This document shows positions 47,062 to 58,879 of a stretch of 64,000 bases of DNA, piece by piece (within the stretch, counting starts at the first letter, position 1; every line of letters begins with the position of its first letter). A program made the translations under genes and the position numbers. This stretch comes from Bactrocera neohumeralis (taxonomy: Eukaryota > Arthropoda > Insecta > Diptera > Tephritidae): NCBI RefSeq assembly GCF_024586455.1, contig NC_065921.1, forward strand, positions 89,278,061 through 89,342,060. Reading direction: 5' to 3'. The notes under the pieces are model-generated. The model made no database searches and had not been told where the DNA came from. It was given only the letters and a program-made list of their open reading frames with translations.

Positions 47062-49450
47062 TTTTTGGTCTAGTAAAAGTTCTCAAGACATTCAGCCACG
47101 CAAGCGTTTGAGTTAGCGAGTCTTACACATTTTGGATTGAACTCAACAATTTATCCTCTATGTTTATTTAATGCCTTGGCAAGCCTATTTCCACATTTCG
47201 ATTTCCACAAATTGAGTGTTCATTTATTTATGCGTAAAATGCTTTCTCATGCTCACAATTAACAGCAAGGCATTTGCTCTTATATTCATGTATGCGAGAG
47301 AATATAGAATAAACTTAATTTCCGCCTTGGCTACATAAATTAACTGCACTAAAAATGAAGGTGTGTGTGTGCATAAAATATCTTATATATTATTGCTATT
47401 TGTGTGCTTGTATATTTATAAAATTTTTCATTTATTTCACCCACCACAAGCAAATTAGGTGAGAGTGAGCGCTCTTATCGATTTGCAGGCACTAACATAC
47501 AAACTTGTAGAGATATATGTTACATCTATGTATATATATGTATATTAGTATGTGTGGAATTGTTGGGTGAAACGGACGGAAGTCAAGTAAAATCTCGAAT
47601 TCCCACAGCAACAATTTCAATTTTATTGTTCGCATCTTACGTTTAAGTTTGCTGCGCAAAGCGAGATAATGTGTGTGTGTGTGTATGGGTGCGTTTACTT
47701 TTCTGCAACTTTCGAGTTTCTTTTATTACATTACCTTTATGCAGTTTTGCATTTTCTCTGCTCAATTTTGCTGGCCAACGCTTCTCTGTTGCTATTTCTC
47801 TCTTTGCCGTTGCATACTACCAGGCGCACAGCACGGCAAAGCCAGTGGCTAATTCAGCGGTACAAGTGTGTGTGTGTGTGTTTGGTAGTAATGGAGGGAG
47901 CGAAAGCTACTGGTCAGTCGATTTCACACGTTTGTGTGCCTGTCCGTGTGTGTACCGAAAGAATAAGAAGCAGCAAGATGAAGTGATTGGAGAATTGCAA
48001 TAATAAAGTGGCAGAATGGGCTCAAGTACACGTAAAGTTCGTGTAAACTGAAGAACAAGTCATTTTAGTGTCTTTGGGCAGCGCATGCGGCAGGCGTTGT
48101 GAGCTGCCCAGCGCTCTTGACCACAATCTTTACTTTGCTGCAACAGATTCAGCATATTCAAATACACACACACTCATATATTGCGCTGTTTATTGTCGTG
48201 CCTTGCCACCGAGACCATTTACAAAGGCCACTGTGAAAGCGCCCAAATGCTGAGGGTCAATTGCTTGGCGCCCAGCTGAAAAAACGAAGTGCGCCGAAGA
48301 ACTGACCACAGCAAACACACTCGTTCACTGCACGACGCTCGCTTCTTGAGTGTTTCAGCTTCCTTGGAAGCAAGCATACGTTTAACGAGTGGGCAGGAAG
48401 TGGACTGGGAGGCCGAAACTAAACGATTTTCCATGATAGTGCAGACGGCAGGACCTTCGTAGTCGGTGTGTGCGTGAGTGTGCATGTAGTAAGAGAGCGC
48501 CGCTCCGAGTGAGCATGAGTTGGCGGCAACAGTAAGGCAAGGCGTTGATAACATAAGACCCGCTTTTGTTGTGTGTGTGCGTGGAAAAGGACACTTGCCG
48601 TCTTACTGACGGACGCACAGTGTGTGTGTGTGCGTGCGTTTGTGCTTTATGAAATTTGCAAAATTTGTGTTGTTGTGCGCAGCTGTTGGAGTAAATTGCA
48701 AATTTCTACTTTAATAAAATAATTTTGAGTTGGTAATTACAAGGTGAGCATGCCTGTGGAAGGGTATGTTGCCACACATGCAACAGAGACATAACCTAAC
48801 CGACGCTTGCTGTGTGAAACAACTAAGCACACATGGCACACACACACTTACGCTTAGTTGTGTGCATTTAAATACACCCCTTCACTTCGGCCGTCGCTTA
48901 GCCATTATTTAGCAGCTTGCCTTGCAGCCTAGCCTGTCTGCCGGCCACCCTCGGCCATGTCCTTCAGTTTATATTAATGAGAAATGTTTATCCTCACCTA
49001 ACAGCCAGTGTGCGTGTGTGTGTGCGTCTGTGCATGAATATTGCAATTTGCGAAAATTATTCCACACACACACTCACACGGTGACTTAGTGTATGCGCCG
49101 TATGTGTGGGTGGGTGTGTTTTGAGCGTGTGTGTGTGGGGCAAATGTGTATTTATGCAAATTTCTTCGTTTAAGTGCACGAGTTAGAGCAGTAATTTGCT
49201 TCATTTTCTTCTTCTTCTTCAACTGCCATTGCAGTTATTGTAATTATTATTATTATTGTTGCTGTTGTTTTTGTTGTTGGTGGTGGTGGCTTGTTTCTTG
49301 TCCGTGATATTATGTTGTCATATTTAAAATTACATTTGCATTTTAAATACAGACGCACCAACACAACAACAACAATCACGCCCACTTTCCGACAAACGCA
49401 CAAACAAACACGCTTCTAAAGACATAAATTTCAACATATACATATGGAAA
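47062..49450. other. No gene recognised; simple-repeat-rich DNA
   Basis: TG runs at 47671-47685, 47869-47882, 48620-48632, 49012-49024 and 49120-49136. Overlapping open frames at 47.67-48.0 kb on two plus-strand frames are low-complexity and unrecognised. Confidence 0.55.
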
Positions 49451-50523
49451 CAAGTAAGGAAGGGCTAAGTTCGGGTGTCACCGAACATTTTATACTCTCG
49501 CATGGTAAAGTGATAATCGAGATTTCATTATCCGTCATTTACATATTTTTCAAATAAGGTATTTGTGTAAAGTTTTATTCCGCTATCATCATTGGTTCCT
49601 AATGTTTATACTCGTATTATACAAAGAAGGCATCAGATGGAATTCAAAATAGCTTTATATTGGAAGAAGGCGTGGTTGTGAACCGATTTCAGCCATATTT
49701 CGTACATGTCATCAGGGTGTTAAGAAAACATTATATACGGAATTTCATTGAAATCGGTCTAGTAGCTCCTGAGATATGCTTCTTGGTCCATAAGTGGGCG
49801 GCGCCACGCCCATTTTCAATTTTTAAAAAAAGCCTGGGGGCAGCTTCCTTCTGCCACTTCTTCCGTAAAATTTAGTGTTTCTGACGTTTTTTGTTAGTCG
49901 GTTAACGCACTTTTAGTGATTTTGAACATAACCTTTGTATGGGAGGTGGGCGTGGTTATTATCCGATTTCTTCCATTTTTGAACTGTATATGGAAATACC
50001 TGAAGAAAACGACTCTGTAGAGTTTGGTTGACATAGCTATAATAGTTTCCGAGATATGTACAAAAAACTTAGTAGGGGGCGGGGCCACGCCCACTTTTCC
50101 AAAAAAAAAAATTACTTCCAAATATGTCCCTCCCTAATGCGATCCTTTGTGCCAAATTTCACTTTAATATCTTTATTTATGGCTTAGTTATGACACTTTA
50201 TAGGTTTTCGGTTTCCGCCATTTTGTGGGCGTGGCAGTGGGCCGATTTTGCCCATCTTCGAACTTAACCTTCTTATGGAGCCAAGGAATACGTGTACCAA
50301 GTTTCATCATGATATCTCAATTTTTACTCAAGTTACAGCTTGCACGGACGGACGGACAGACGGACGGACAGACAGACATCCGGATTTCGACTCTACTCGT
50401 CGCCCTGATCACTTTGGTATATATAACCCTATATCTGACTCTTTTAGTTTTAGGACTTACAAACAACCGTTATGTGAACAAAACTATAATACTCTCGTTA
50501 GCAACATTGTTGCGAGAGTATAA
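49451..50523 (-). repeat. Family B dispersed repeat, apparently complete
   Basis: Oriented with its hairpin end at the left. CAAG at 49451-49454 is the complement of CTTG. It is followed by a stem-loop at 49469-49486 (GTTCGG and CCGAAC arms), then TATACTCTCGCA at 49491-49502. The far end carries the inverted partner TGCGAGAGTATA at 50512-50523. The body has repeated GGGCGTGG/CCACGCCC boxes near 49672, 49797-49812, 49946-49957, 50080-50094 and 50226-50236. It also has AAATCGGTCTAGTAGCTCCT-like motifs, GAGATATG/GATATC phrases and an ACGGACGGACGGACAGACGG tract at 50343-50378. No coding capacity; open frames across it are accidental. I recall similar sequence as common in tephritid genomes but cannot name it. 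Confidence 0.85.
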
Positions 50524-50689
50524 AAATTATATAAATACTGTTAGTGTTTAATGTAAGTGTACTCAACTTAAATTATAAATGGATATTGTCCTTGTATATA
50601 GAAGTACATAGGCACTTACACACGCACAGCGAGCAAAGAGTTCTCAAAAGTAATTTCATAGCTTTCTCTGATTTGTTTCTAGATGAGCT

Positions 50690-51835
50690 TTTTGTTGTAG
50701 GTGCTCAAATTTAGTTTGAGCATAATTGCTCGTTGATATATGACAGTTAACATACAGGAGGCATAAGCTTTCACCTCTTGTGATTTTGAAAGCTTTTTAC
50801 GAATTTGAGAATGAAATCTTCCAAACTAAAAGCCAAATAATGGAATCCCTTATACGGACCTTCCGCACAAACTTTCACTTTTTGTGATTTTAAGTTTTTT
50901 TTTTTTAATTTAGAAGACATAAGCCTTCACTGTGATTCTGTAAGCTTTTTTGAATTGAAAAATAAAATTATTTGAACCTAAAAGACAAGTAATGAAATAT
51001 CTCATACGGAAAGATAAGCTTTCACTTTTCGTGATCTTAATGCTTTTTCCGAAATTGTTGTGATTTCGAAAGCTTTTTTTCGAAAATTAGAATAGAAGGG
51101 TTCCTAGCTAGAAGACACTTAACATTCTTAGCTAAAAGATGGACACTGGAATATCCCATATGAAAGATATAAGCTTTCACTTCGTTGTGATTTCGAAATT
51201 AAGAGTGAAAACGTTTCCAGCTAGAAGCGTTCCTAGCTAGAAGATACGCTATGTATATCATACAGAAGGCTTTAGCTTTCACTTCTGGTAATTTTGAAAG
51301 CCTTTTTTTCGAAAATTAGAATGGAAATATTCCTAACTAGAAAATTAATCATTAATATCTAATACAAAAGACATAAGCTTTCACTAATTGTGATTTTGAA
51401 AACGTTTTTCCGAAAATTTTAATGAAATCGTTTCCGAAAAGAAGATATATACGTTAATGTAAGATCTGAAAGAGAAGCCACAAGCTTTCACATTTTATCA
51501 TTTCCAAATTATTTTTGAAGCTTAAAACGAAAGCCTTCCTGACTATAAGAAAAATAGTATAATATCTCACACAGAATGCATAAATTTTAACTTCTTGTCG
51601 TTTCGAAAGCTTTTTTCCTGAAATTTGGAGTAAAAGCGTTTTCAACAAGAAGCCACTAATGTACCTGTTTTTATTTCGAAAGCTTATTTTTTAGAAATTT
51701 AGAATGGCAACATTCCTAGCTAGAATACAAGTATTGCTATAGCTCATACACAAGGCACAAGCTTTCACCAATTGTCGTTTCAAAAGCTGTTTTTCAAAGT
51801 TTAAAGTGAAAGCGTTCCGCTAGCAGCATCAACGC
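50690..51835. repeat. Degenerate tandem array of about 105 bp units
   Basis: Roughly ten units, each built on ATAAGCTTTCACTT, TTGTGATTTCGAAAGC, a T run, CGAAAATTAGAATG, CCTAGCTAGAAGA and TAATATCTCATACAGAAG. The AAGCTTTCAC-like anchor lies near 50767, 50930, 51013, 51170, 51270, 51376, 51482 and 51757. Variant or truncated units lie between these. Units are strongly diverged, with deletions, so the array is old. The unit contains the near-palindrome GAAAGC/GCTTTC. No coding capacity. Confidence 0.85.
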
Positions 51836-52479
51836 TTTGCCAACTAATAACTTTAACTTGAATTAAACATATGTTTTAAACAATTTTCTACATTATTTTC
51901 ACTTCACCCTGCATTGCCTTATACTCCCAAGCACCAGCCCACCTACATTCACTCATTTGTTCGCACTCAAACACCGATCAGCTTGGCAGTCCCGTTCGTT
52001 ATTTAAAAATTATTGTAAATTGCTCGTGCGCTCGGCTGGCCCGTCAACTGCCCACTTGGGCACAAGCAAACTTGGCTACTGGCAATGCGCCACCTCTCTA
52101 CTTCGTTGCCAAAGGTAGCGTGCCACATGGTTTGTAACACAAAATTTATATTCATTTCGTTTACCACACTTCCAATAGCGCCTTTTCTATGCAAAGTGCT
52201 TGTTCAACTCCTCGCTGCGCCTGTCTGCAGCGCTGTCCATGTCCATGTCCATTGGACTTAATTATAAAATGTCGTGCAAATCGTAATAATAAATTTCCTT
52301 TTCTTGCATTCAACTATTTTATTTTACTACTTGCATCTTACATTATAATAAATTAAGCGAGGCCATAAATTGAATGGTGTTCGTTATTTGCGGAATAAAT
52401 TAAAAAAGTCATTAGGCTTACAAAGTCGTAGAGATGAATTAAAAGTAATAATAAGAAAAGAGTTTGTCATGCAAGAATT
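51836..52479. other. No gene recognised
   Basis: Includes a CATGTC-type hexamer repeat at 52234-52253. Otherwise plain AT-rich sequence. Confidence 0.55.
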
Positions 52480-52700
52480 TGAGCGGTGAGCTTGTAAAGC
52501 ATAGCTGCCAATAGTGGTCTGTTAGCGGCGGTTTCAACAAATGAGTGGCTTTTTTGTGAAAAAAAGGCGTATGCAAAATTTCTGATAGATATCTCGAAAA
52601 CTGAGGGACTAGTTCGTTTATTTATAGATAGACAGACACACAGATATGGTTAAATCGACTCCATCAACACATGCTGAGCCTTTATGTACATATATATTTT
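52480..52700 (-). repeat. Family A fragment
   Basis: A partial copy with the order TTTGAGCGGTGAGCTTG, GCATAGCTGCCAATAGTGG, CAACAAATGAGTGGCTTTTT, ATATCTCGAAAACTGAGGGA, a GATAGACAGACACACAG tract and GGTTAAATCGACTCC. It lacks the hairpin end and carries only one unit. Confidence 0.75.
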
Positions 52701-52914
52701 AAAGGTTTCCGTTTCCGATAATACAAACATTTCGGCAAACTTAAAAGAACCCTTTTAGGGCATAGGAATAAAAATAAAGAAAGTCTCCTCAAGTAGACAA
52801 AATAAATATAAATATCTATGGAATACGTAGAATTCTTCCAACAGTCAAGATGAGGTACCTGGTCCAGTGTTATACGAAAGTTGCTTTTGATATTTCGGAA
52901 TCTGAAAACCCCAG

Positions 52915-53640
52915 TGTTGCCATCTGTAAACTCACAACTTAATCGTAAAGTTTGACATTTTTGTTTTTACATATACTCAGAATGTTTACAGTGACTTAAA
53001 ATATTCACTTTGGCCGAAAAATGGAATTAACTTACGAATAATTTCCCGCGATTGTTTTTCTAACATGTCCGGCACTGACAAGACTACATAGATACCCTGT
53101 AGGCATCTGAAGCCCCCAAGGTATGATACACTGGAGGAGGTATCGGTAGTGAGGCCACAGAGTCTGTTAAAATTCATGTCAAGCGCAAGCATCCTAAAGG
53201 ATGACTACTCCTCATGGACCTATGGAAGTAACTGAACTCCATCTCGCAAAGGACCTAAACTGGTCTATGCGTGGCTTATTGGCTTGCCAAATTAATCCAG
53301 CCCAACCTTTTTCTACTTTCGACGTGGATTAACTCAGCATCAGTGCGCCGATAAACTTAGTTCAATTTTTGGCGACAGATCTCCATTAAAGACTAGTGTT
53401 TAACGATGTTGTGGTGATTTCAGTCGAAGCTGTAAACTAAGAGGTCAACGTTTTTCGGCACCTGAAGCGGCGTTCAATGCTTTCGAAACACATATTTTAG
53501 AGATACTTCAATCAGAGTGGCAAAAGTGCTTCGACAATTCGACAAACGCATACAAACGTATATGGATCTCTATAAAGAATTTTCTTAAAATATTTTTTTC
53601 TCTTTCTAATGAAATGTTTCATTTTTTATATGAAAAAAAA
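52915..53640 (+). mobile_element. Mariner relic (sixth lineage) interrupted by a LINE tail
   Basis: The 5' untranslated block (CTGTAAACTCACAACTT, then CGTAAAGTTTGACA) matches the reverse complement of 57120-57170. Coding remains start at about 53022 with MELTYE and are cut at 53062. They resume after the inserted LINE with YFRRGLTQHQCADKLSSIFG and DRSPLKTSV (53313-53416). They then jump by internal deletion to the C-terminus: RGQRFSAPEAAFNAFETHIL and QSEWQKCFDN (about 53445-53545). All three catalytic aspartates are absent. The 3' end near 53640 is not defined by an inverted repeat I can see. Confidence 0.82.
53063..53307 (+). mobile_element. 245 bp LINE 3' fragment nested in the mariner, with 8 bp target duplications
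   Basis: The insert is flanked by TTTTTCTA at 53055-53062 and at 53308-53315. It begins in the C-terminal coding tail of an RNase H-type LINE. On the plus strand this reads CPALTRLHRYPVGI, then after a frame shift TLEEVSVVRPQSLLKFMSSA and SILKDDYSSWTYGSN, followed by a short 3' untranslated end. Removing the insert and one duplication would restore the mariner order on both sides. It is a classic heavily 5'-truncated retrotransposition product. A minus-strand open frame here is a shadow. Confidence 0.85.
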
Positions 53641-54072
53641 TGTTGAAAAAGGCTGTTTTTACCCGATAAAACCCCTGTAACCCTTTCATTTGTGCTTAAG
53701 ACAAGCGCAGCGCATATTAATAAATTATTTGTTGTTGTTGTGCGTTGCAAGTCTCCGGAGGATAGTTCAGTTTCTTCATAGAAATATTAATTTAAGCAAC
53801 GGTTCATCGGAATCATGCAACATAAGCCGTTTTCAGTCGTTAGTTACCTTCACACGTCCAAAGTATTTCAGCAATGTTCATGGTGATTATGTAATTCACT
53901 GCAAAAGGCATTCTAAAATGGCATTCCTTGTGCGAATTAATAACTCGGCTTGCCGCATTCTTGCATCTATTAAACACCACAAAGTGTTGCACTAAAATGT
54001 CTCGCAGTTCGGCCAGCAAGCACTAAGTATATCAACTGATAATTGCATTTACACAATCAAAAGTCAACTATT

Positions 54073-54111
<39 letters not shown>

Positions 54112-56215
54112 CAAAAAGTAGCAATTAATAACTGAGTTGCAAAAACCAAAACAAAAAGCCGAAGAAATTAATGCGCCAATTACAATTTAGATAATTAAAA
54201 GCAATTGCACAACTTTAATTAGCAGCATATACAGGCACGCAGACACACACACAGACAGGCAGAGAGACTCATATTTATGCAACGTGCATTATCACACATA
54301 ATTAAGCATTACATAAAAGCAGCGGCAAGCGCAGAAAAACGATTTTTTGTGAGCTGCCAAATGAGTATGTAGCGAGCGCGATTTTTCTCATTTTCCTCCG
54401 ATCGTGTTGCCAGATCGCTTGTAAAATGAGCAGTAGTGCATTTGAGAACAGAAAGTTTGAAATCATTGTATGATTGTTCATGCCACAAAATAAAAATTTG
54501 CATAGCAAAAGCTAGGAATGAAGTAAATTTGTCTAAAAAGGTGGCAACACCACTACACAAACCTTCGTGTCCATATATATATATTAATGTATTTGCTGTT
54601 CTCCCTTTCATAATCACTCTAATTATTTATTGTTTTATTTTTGCTGACTTATTAGCGGTTTGTTGTTGTTGTTGTTTTGCCGCTAGCACATTGTAAGACG
54701 TCTAATTGGCATTTATAATTCACTGAATTAAGCGAAAATTAATGCTAATGCAAGTCGCCATTAAAACGCCTGTGGAAGGGGTACATTAGTATACATATGT
54801 ATATGTGTGTGTGGATATTGACGAGTATGCAGAGCGGCATGCGCAGAACGTGGTAATGTTGTTGGCACGTCGTCCAAATGAATGATGCAGCCGATTACAT
54901 ATGTATATATGCGTCAATAATGTGTGTACAACATTTTGTGGCAACAGCAATTGCCAGCAAGCACGCAGCTCGCAAGCCGCCCAACTTATCTATACACACA
55001 CGCATGCATATAGTGGCAGCGGCGGGCGAGAATGTGTAGTCAAGTGCCTGCTTACACATAATTATTTAATGTTTTAATTCATTTGCAATTATTGCATATT
55101 CATCAAGCAGCAAAAGTGTAAATTTTATTGCTTGTATGTGTGGCATGCTCCCACACAGACACACACACGGGCGCGCGAGGTAATTACCTTTGGTTCTTCG
55201 ATGTTTGCGCAAACTGTCCGTCGCCAATAACTCAAACGCTCAATTGAATAATGACGAGCAATCACACACACACACACACACGCACACGGAGGTGTGCTTG
55301 TGTTAGTGCTCGAGTCTTGTTTTCTAATTAATTGTGCTGGCCAATCGATATCGCTGCAGTAAAGCCACATTTATTACTTAATTAATAGATAAACGCTTGC
55401 TTTAAAAGGACTGTGGACTGAGGCCGGAGGCCTGAGGACCGGGTACCGAGGACCGCGGCCGAAAGCTACCGCAATCTAAGCAATTACAATTGTTGTTGGC
55501 GCGCAATTAATAACAACAACAAGCATGTACTTATACATTTAATTTAATGTACAAATTTCGTCTTTGTGTGTGTTTGTGTGTGTAACGCCTGTGCCAAAGT
55601 GAAATTAATTATTGTACTTCCAATTCATGCCACAACTTTTTCCATTTTTTCACAATTTTTTACTGTTTTACTATTATTTCTTATTGTTATTGCTATTGTT
55701 GTTGCCTATTTAATTTCCAACTACTTACATCCAATTATTAGCTGCACGCAATTATGTATTTGCTCACCATTTGCAGGCAGGCGACGCGACGCGACGCGCT
55801 TTTGGCCGTCCAACATCTCACTCTGACCATAAACAGTAGCCTTCCATAAAAATGTGTACAGTGTGCGGCATTTTTTCTAAGCATGTGCGCTTGTATGCAT
55901 GTGTATTATGTCAGATGTCGTGCCAGTGTAGCAACTTGCCACAACTATTCGCACTTTATGACGCCACAAAGTGCTGCTTACGGCTCGGTGTGTGCGTGTG
56001 TGTATGTTTGTGTTCGTATTGTGACTTACTTGGAAAGTGGACGTTCAATGTAATTAGCAAAAATGTGCTAATTAAGCGAGAATCTACAGTTTTAGTGTCG
56101 CACAATTGGTGGGAATTGACCTTTAGCGCGCTCGAGGCACTAAATAAAGGCAGTAAAAATTTTCTCTTTTGATTGCTTGGAGACATAACGCTCTAAATAG
56201 ATATAAGAAGGTAAG
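53641..56215. other. No gene recognised; TAAT-rich DNA
   Basis: Contains a long TG run (54077-54108) and CA run (55263-55282), GCGAC repeats (55783-55797), a GC-rich block (55418-55466) and many TAAT/ATTA motifs between 54120 and 55760. No exon is supported. Confidence 0.5.
54077..54108. repeat. (TG)n microsatellite
   Basis: Sixteen TG units. Confidence 0.97.
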
Positions 56216-56219
56216 CTTT

Positions 56220-57170
56220 TATATTTTAGGATGGGCAAACAAACAGAAATATTAGTTTTCGAAAAACGCTTTATTGTTTTTGAAAATATTCTCTATAAAG
56301 ATCTATACTTTTGCCACTTTTTATTTAGGTGTCACGAAAACATGGGTGCTGAACGCTTCAATCGCCTCTTCAGATGTCGGAAACGTTGACCTGTTAGTTC
56401 AGTTTTTATAGAAATAAAAAGCAGTATTTTGGTGTCAAATCAGGCCTATGCGGTGAAAGAATCAAGTAATCTATATTTTGAAAGCTCAAGTCGATGTGTC
56501 GCAAGGCTCGCATGTCGTGGCGAAGAGTGATCCATCTTCGGCGGTTGGTTTTCCTAATTTCTTGAAAGAAAACTGGCAAACAGATGGTCGTGCATCACTC
56601 AGAATTTACTGCTCTGTATTGCTCTAGTGGTATTGTTGCAATATGTTCAGTCTTTCCAAAAAAATAAATAATCATTGACTTGAGAACAACTTTTGTTGGA
56701 TTTGGCTCATTCTGAAACACCCAGACAGTCGACTGCTGTTTATTTTCGGACTCATACACCTGAATCCACGATTTCTTACCTGTCACGATTTCATTTCATG
56801 TGTGCTGATCCCACTAATGTCTATAGTTGTCATAATCTCACGATAGGTCACATGACTATCTGGGAATATCAGTTTGTGCAGTGCATCAATAGTTTCCGGC
56901 AAAACAACTGATTTTGGACGACTTTCACGAAACTTGCCTAGAAGTGATCTACAGTATCGATTGTATTCACCATACCATCGCTAAACACTGGTCCAAGGTG
57001 GAGCATTTTGCGAAAATATTAGGTACTTAATTCTATTTTTTGGCCGAGATGAATTTTTTAGGTAACTGTAAACAACAAAAATAGCGAGCGTATGTCAAAA
57101 CGTTCTGAGTATGTATAAACTCGAAATTGTCAGACTTTACGAGAGTTGTGAGTTGGCAGATTGTACTACT
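56220..57170 (-). pseudogene. Mariner relic (sister copy of the 52.9 kb lineage)
   Basis: Minus-strand reading. The shared 5' block lies at 57120-57170. The decayed N-terminus runs to KSVVLPETIDALHKLIFPDS and HVTYREIMT (about 56830-56930). A deletion follows, then the open segment 56595-56786 (63 residues) with KSWIQVYESENKQQSTVWVF, NEPNPTKVV and YFFGKTEHIATIPLEQYRAV. The first catalytic site reads MTGKKSW, so the usual Asp is replaced by Lys. Traces of the second block and a C-terminal TSEEAIEAFSTHVF stretch lie at 56330-56390. No inverted repeats were found. Dead copy. Confidence 0.82.
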
Positions 57171-57254
57171 AGGGTTGCCAAATTCTGAAATATAAAATGA
57201 ACACCTATACAATGTAGGAAATAATTATCGCAAACAATCTGGCCGCTCTAAATA

Positions 57255-57425
57255 AATTTTTTTAAAGCAAAACTTTTGTATTTCACAAGACATTTGGCCC
57301 GAATTATTCTTCTACAGAACATCACAGTCGAGCACAATTTTTCAGATCACGCCAAGATAATACAAACTGACCCATCAAGGAAATCAAGTCTTTGTATGGA
57401 AACTTTTTTATTTGCGAAGTGGCTT
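57255..57425 (+). repeat. Family A fragment
   Basis: A diverged piece of internal units: AAAACTTTTGTATTTCACAA, then TTTTTCAGATCACGCC, ATACAAACTGACCCATC and AAGTCTTTGTATGGAAAC. The order matches the copy at 23.9-24.6 kb. Confidence 0.65.
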
Positions 57426-58879
57426 AAGTTCAATTAATCATAAGTCCAAGTGTCCTCTCTCAATCTTAATGACCTCAATCGTCGGTAGAGTTGAAATAAC
57501 TAAAGTCATAGTGGTCCAAGTCGAGATTTTTCGATATATCGAGATTCAAACTGTGCAGCCGACAGCTATCGTATTATTCGTTTCGTCAAAAACATATTTG
57601 CCTTGTTTCGAGCGTGCGGAGAGGGATGGCCATAACTTAGCAACTTTCGAAGGCCTCACTAGCACTTCTTATAAAACTTTCTTGAGTCATCGCTTTCACC
57701 CGCTGCAGCGTACGGAGCTGTTGCGAAAACTACGCGCGGCTGTGCGAAAAGCAGGAGGCGGGAACGCAGTTGCGGCAGCCTATGCGAGCGTTTGTGCCAC
57801 ATTTAATTGAAATAATTACACATTAAGTGCATTAATTATTTTCTCTCGTGCATACCGCAGCCGCCTCGCACTCCGCGTGTGTCCTCAGAGCGACTTTCAG
57901 TGGCACCACTTTGGCGCAGCAACAACAAAAACTGCAACAGCAATATCCTTTGCGGCAGCGTCAAGACCTCGGCGACGCTCCAAGTGCCACGTACGCTTTT
58001 TAACCAACGCCACACACTGTTGTTGTTGCTTGTTGTTGCTGTTAGTTTATTAGTTGAGTCAGCGTAATTATTAATTTAAACGTGCCGTGCTGGAGAGTGG
58101 CCGCTTTTGTTGGTCGTGTTGTTGTTGCTGGCGTCACTAAAAACGCAAACGGACGTCAAAACAAAACTACAACAACAACACTGTAATATTTATTTGCAAC
58201 ATTTGTGTAGTTATGTGTGTGTGCGTTGCCGCCCCTATTTCTCTCCTCGGCCGCGCACTCCTCTCGGCTTTTGCCATTTGACATAATTACATATTAGCCT
58301 ACACTGTTCGGCTGCGGCTAAATCATAATTAAAAATGTATTTAGTTTGTTAAGCAAGTATTACGGCACACTACAACTGCACAACAACGCCCCACCGCTCT
58401 CTTATACACAGCCATTTGCAACACACACTCACCACCAAGGCGAGTCCACAACAACCGGACCGGACCGGACCGGACCAAGCACAAGTCGTCGTCTATAATT
58501 TTTTAACTACTTTTATAATAACTTAAATATATTAGAGAAAAAAGTGGTTAATTACGTTGATAATTACACGAGAGCCGAGCGGGTTGAGTTAGCTGGAGTG
58601 GAGTAGAGTTCAGTCCGCAGCCAACTTATTGCATTAGCGAGCGAGTAAATGTAACGAAGTGCTCGCTGGCACCATAGTCGGGCGACGAGTGTGAGACTGC
58701 GGTTATGTTGCTTGGGGAGTATATGTGGTTAATAAAATATTTAATTGACCGCAAGCCTGGTTTTCTCAGGCAGAGACTAAGTGGCAGAGACAGGCGTAGG
58801 CGCCACTAAGTTTTCATTACAACACTCATTAAATAGTTTCGATTTCTTTATTGGCGACTCGTAAAACAAATCGGAGGCG
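57426..58879. other. No gene recognised
   Basis: Contains GTT runs (58019-58035 and 58119-58129), a CCGGA pentamer repeat at 58455-58477 and TAAT-rich stretches. A 132-residue plus-strand open frame at 57412-57810 starts inside the family A fragment and has no recognisable domain. Confidence 0.5.
58455..58477. repeat. (CCGGA)n short repeat
   Basis: About four and a half CCGGA units, flanked by CAACAA and CAAG. Confidence 0.9.

Noticed and set aside
50225..50551. 108-residue plus-strand open frame
   Set aside because: It is read through the GACGGACAGAC tract and the end of family B. Overlapping frames are also open and no domain is present.
57412..57810. 132-residue plus-strand open frame
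   Set aside because: It starts inside a family A fragment and shows no domain. The Ala-rich end reflects a local GC-rich stretch.
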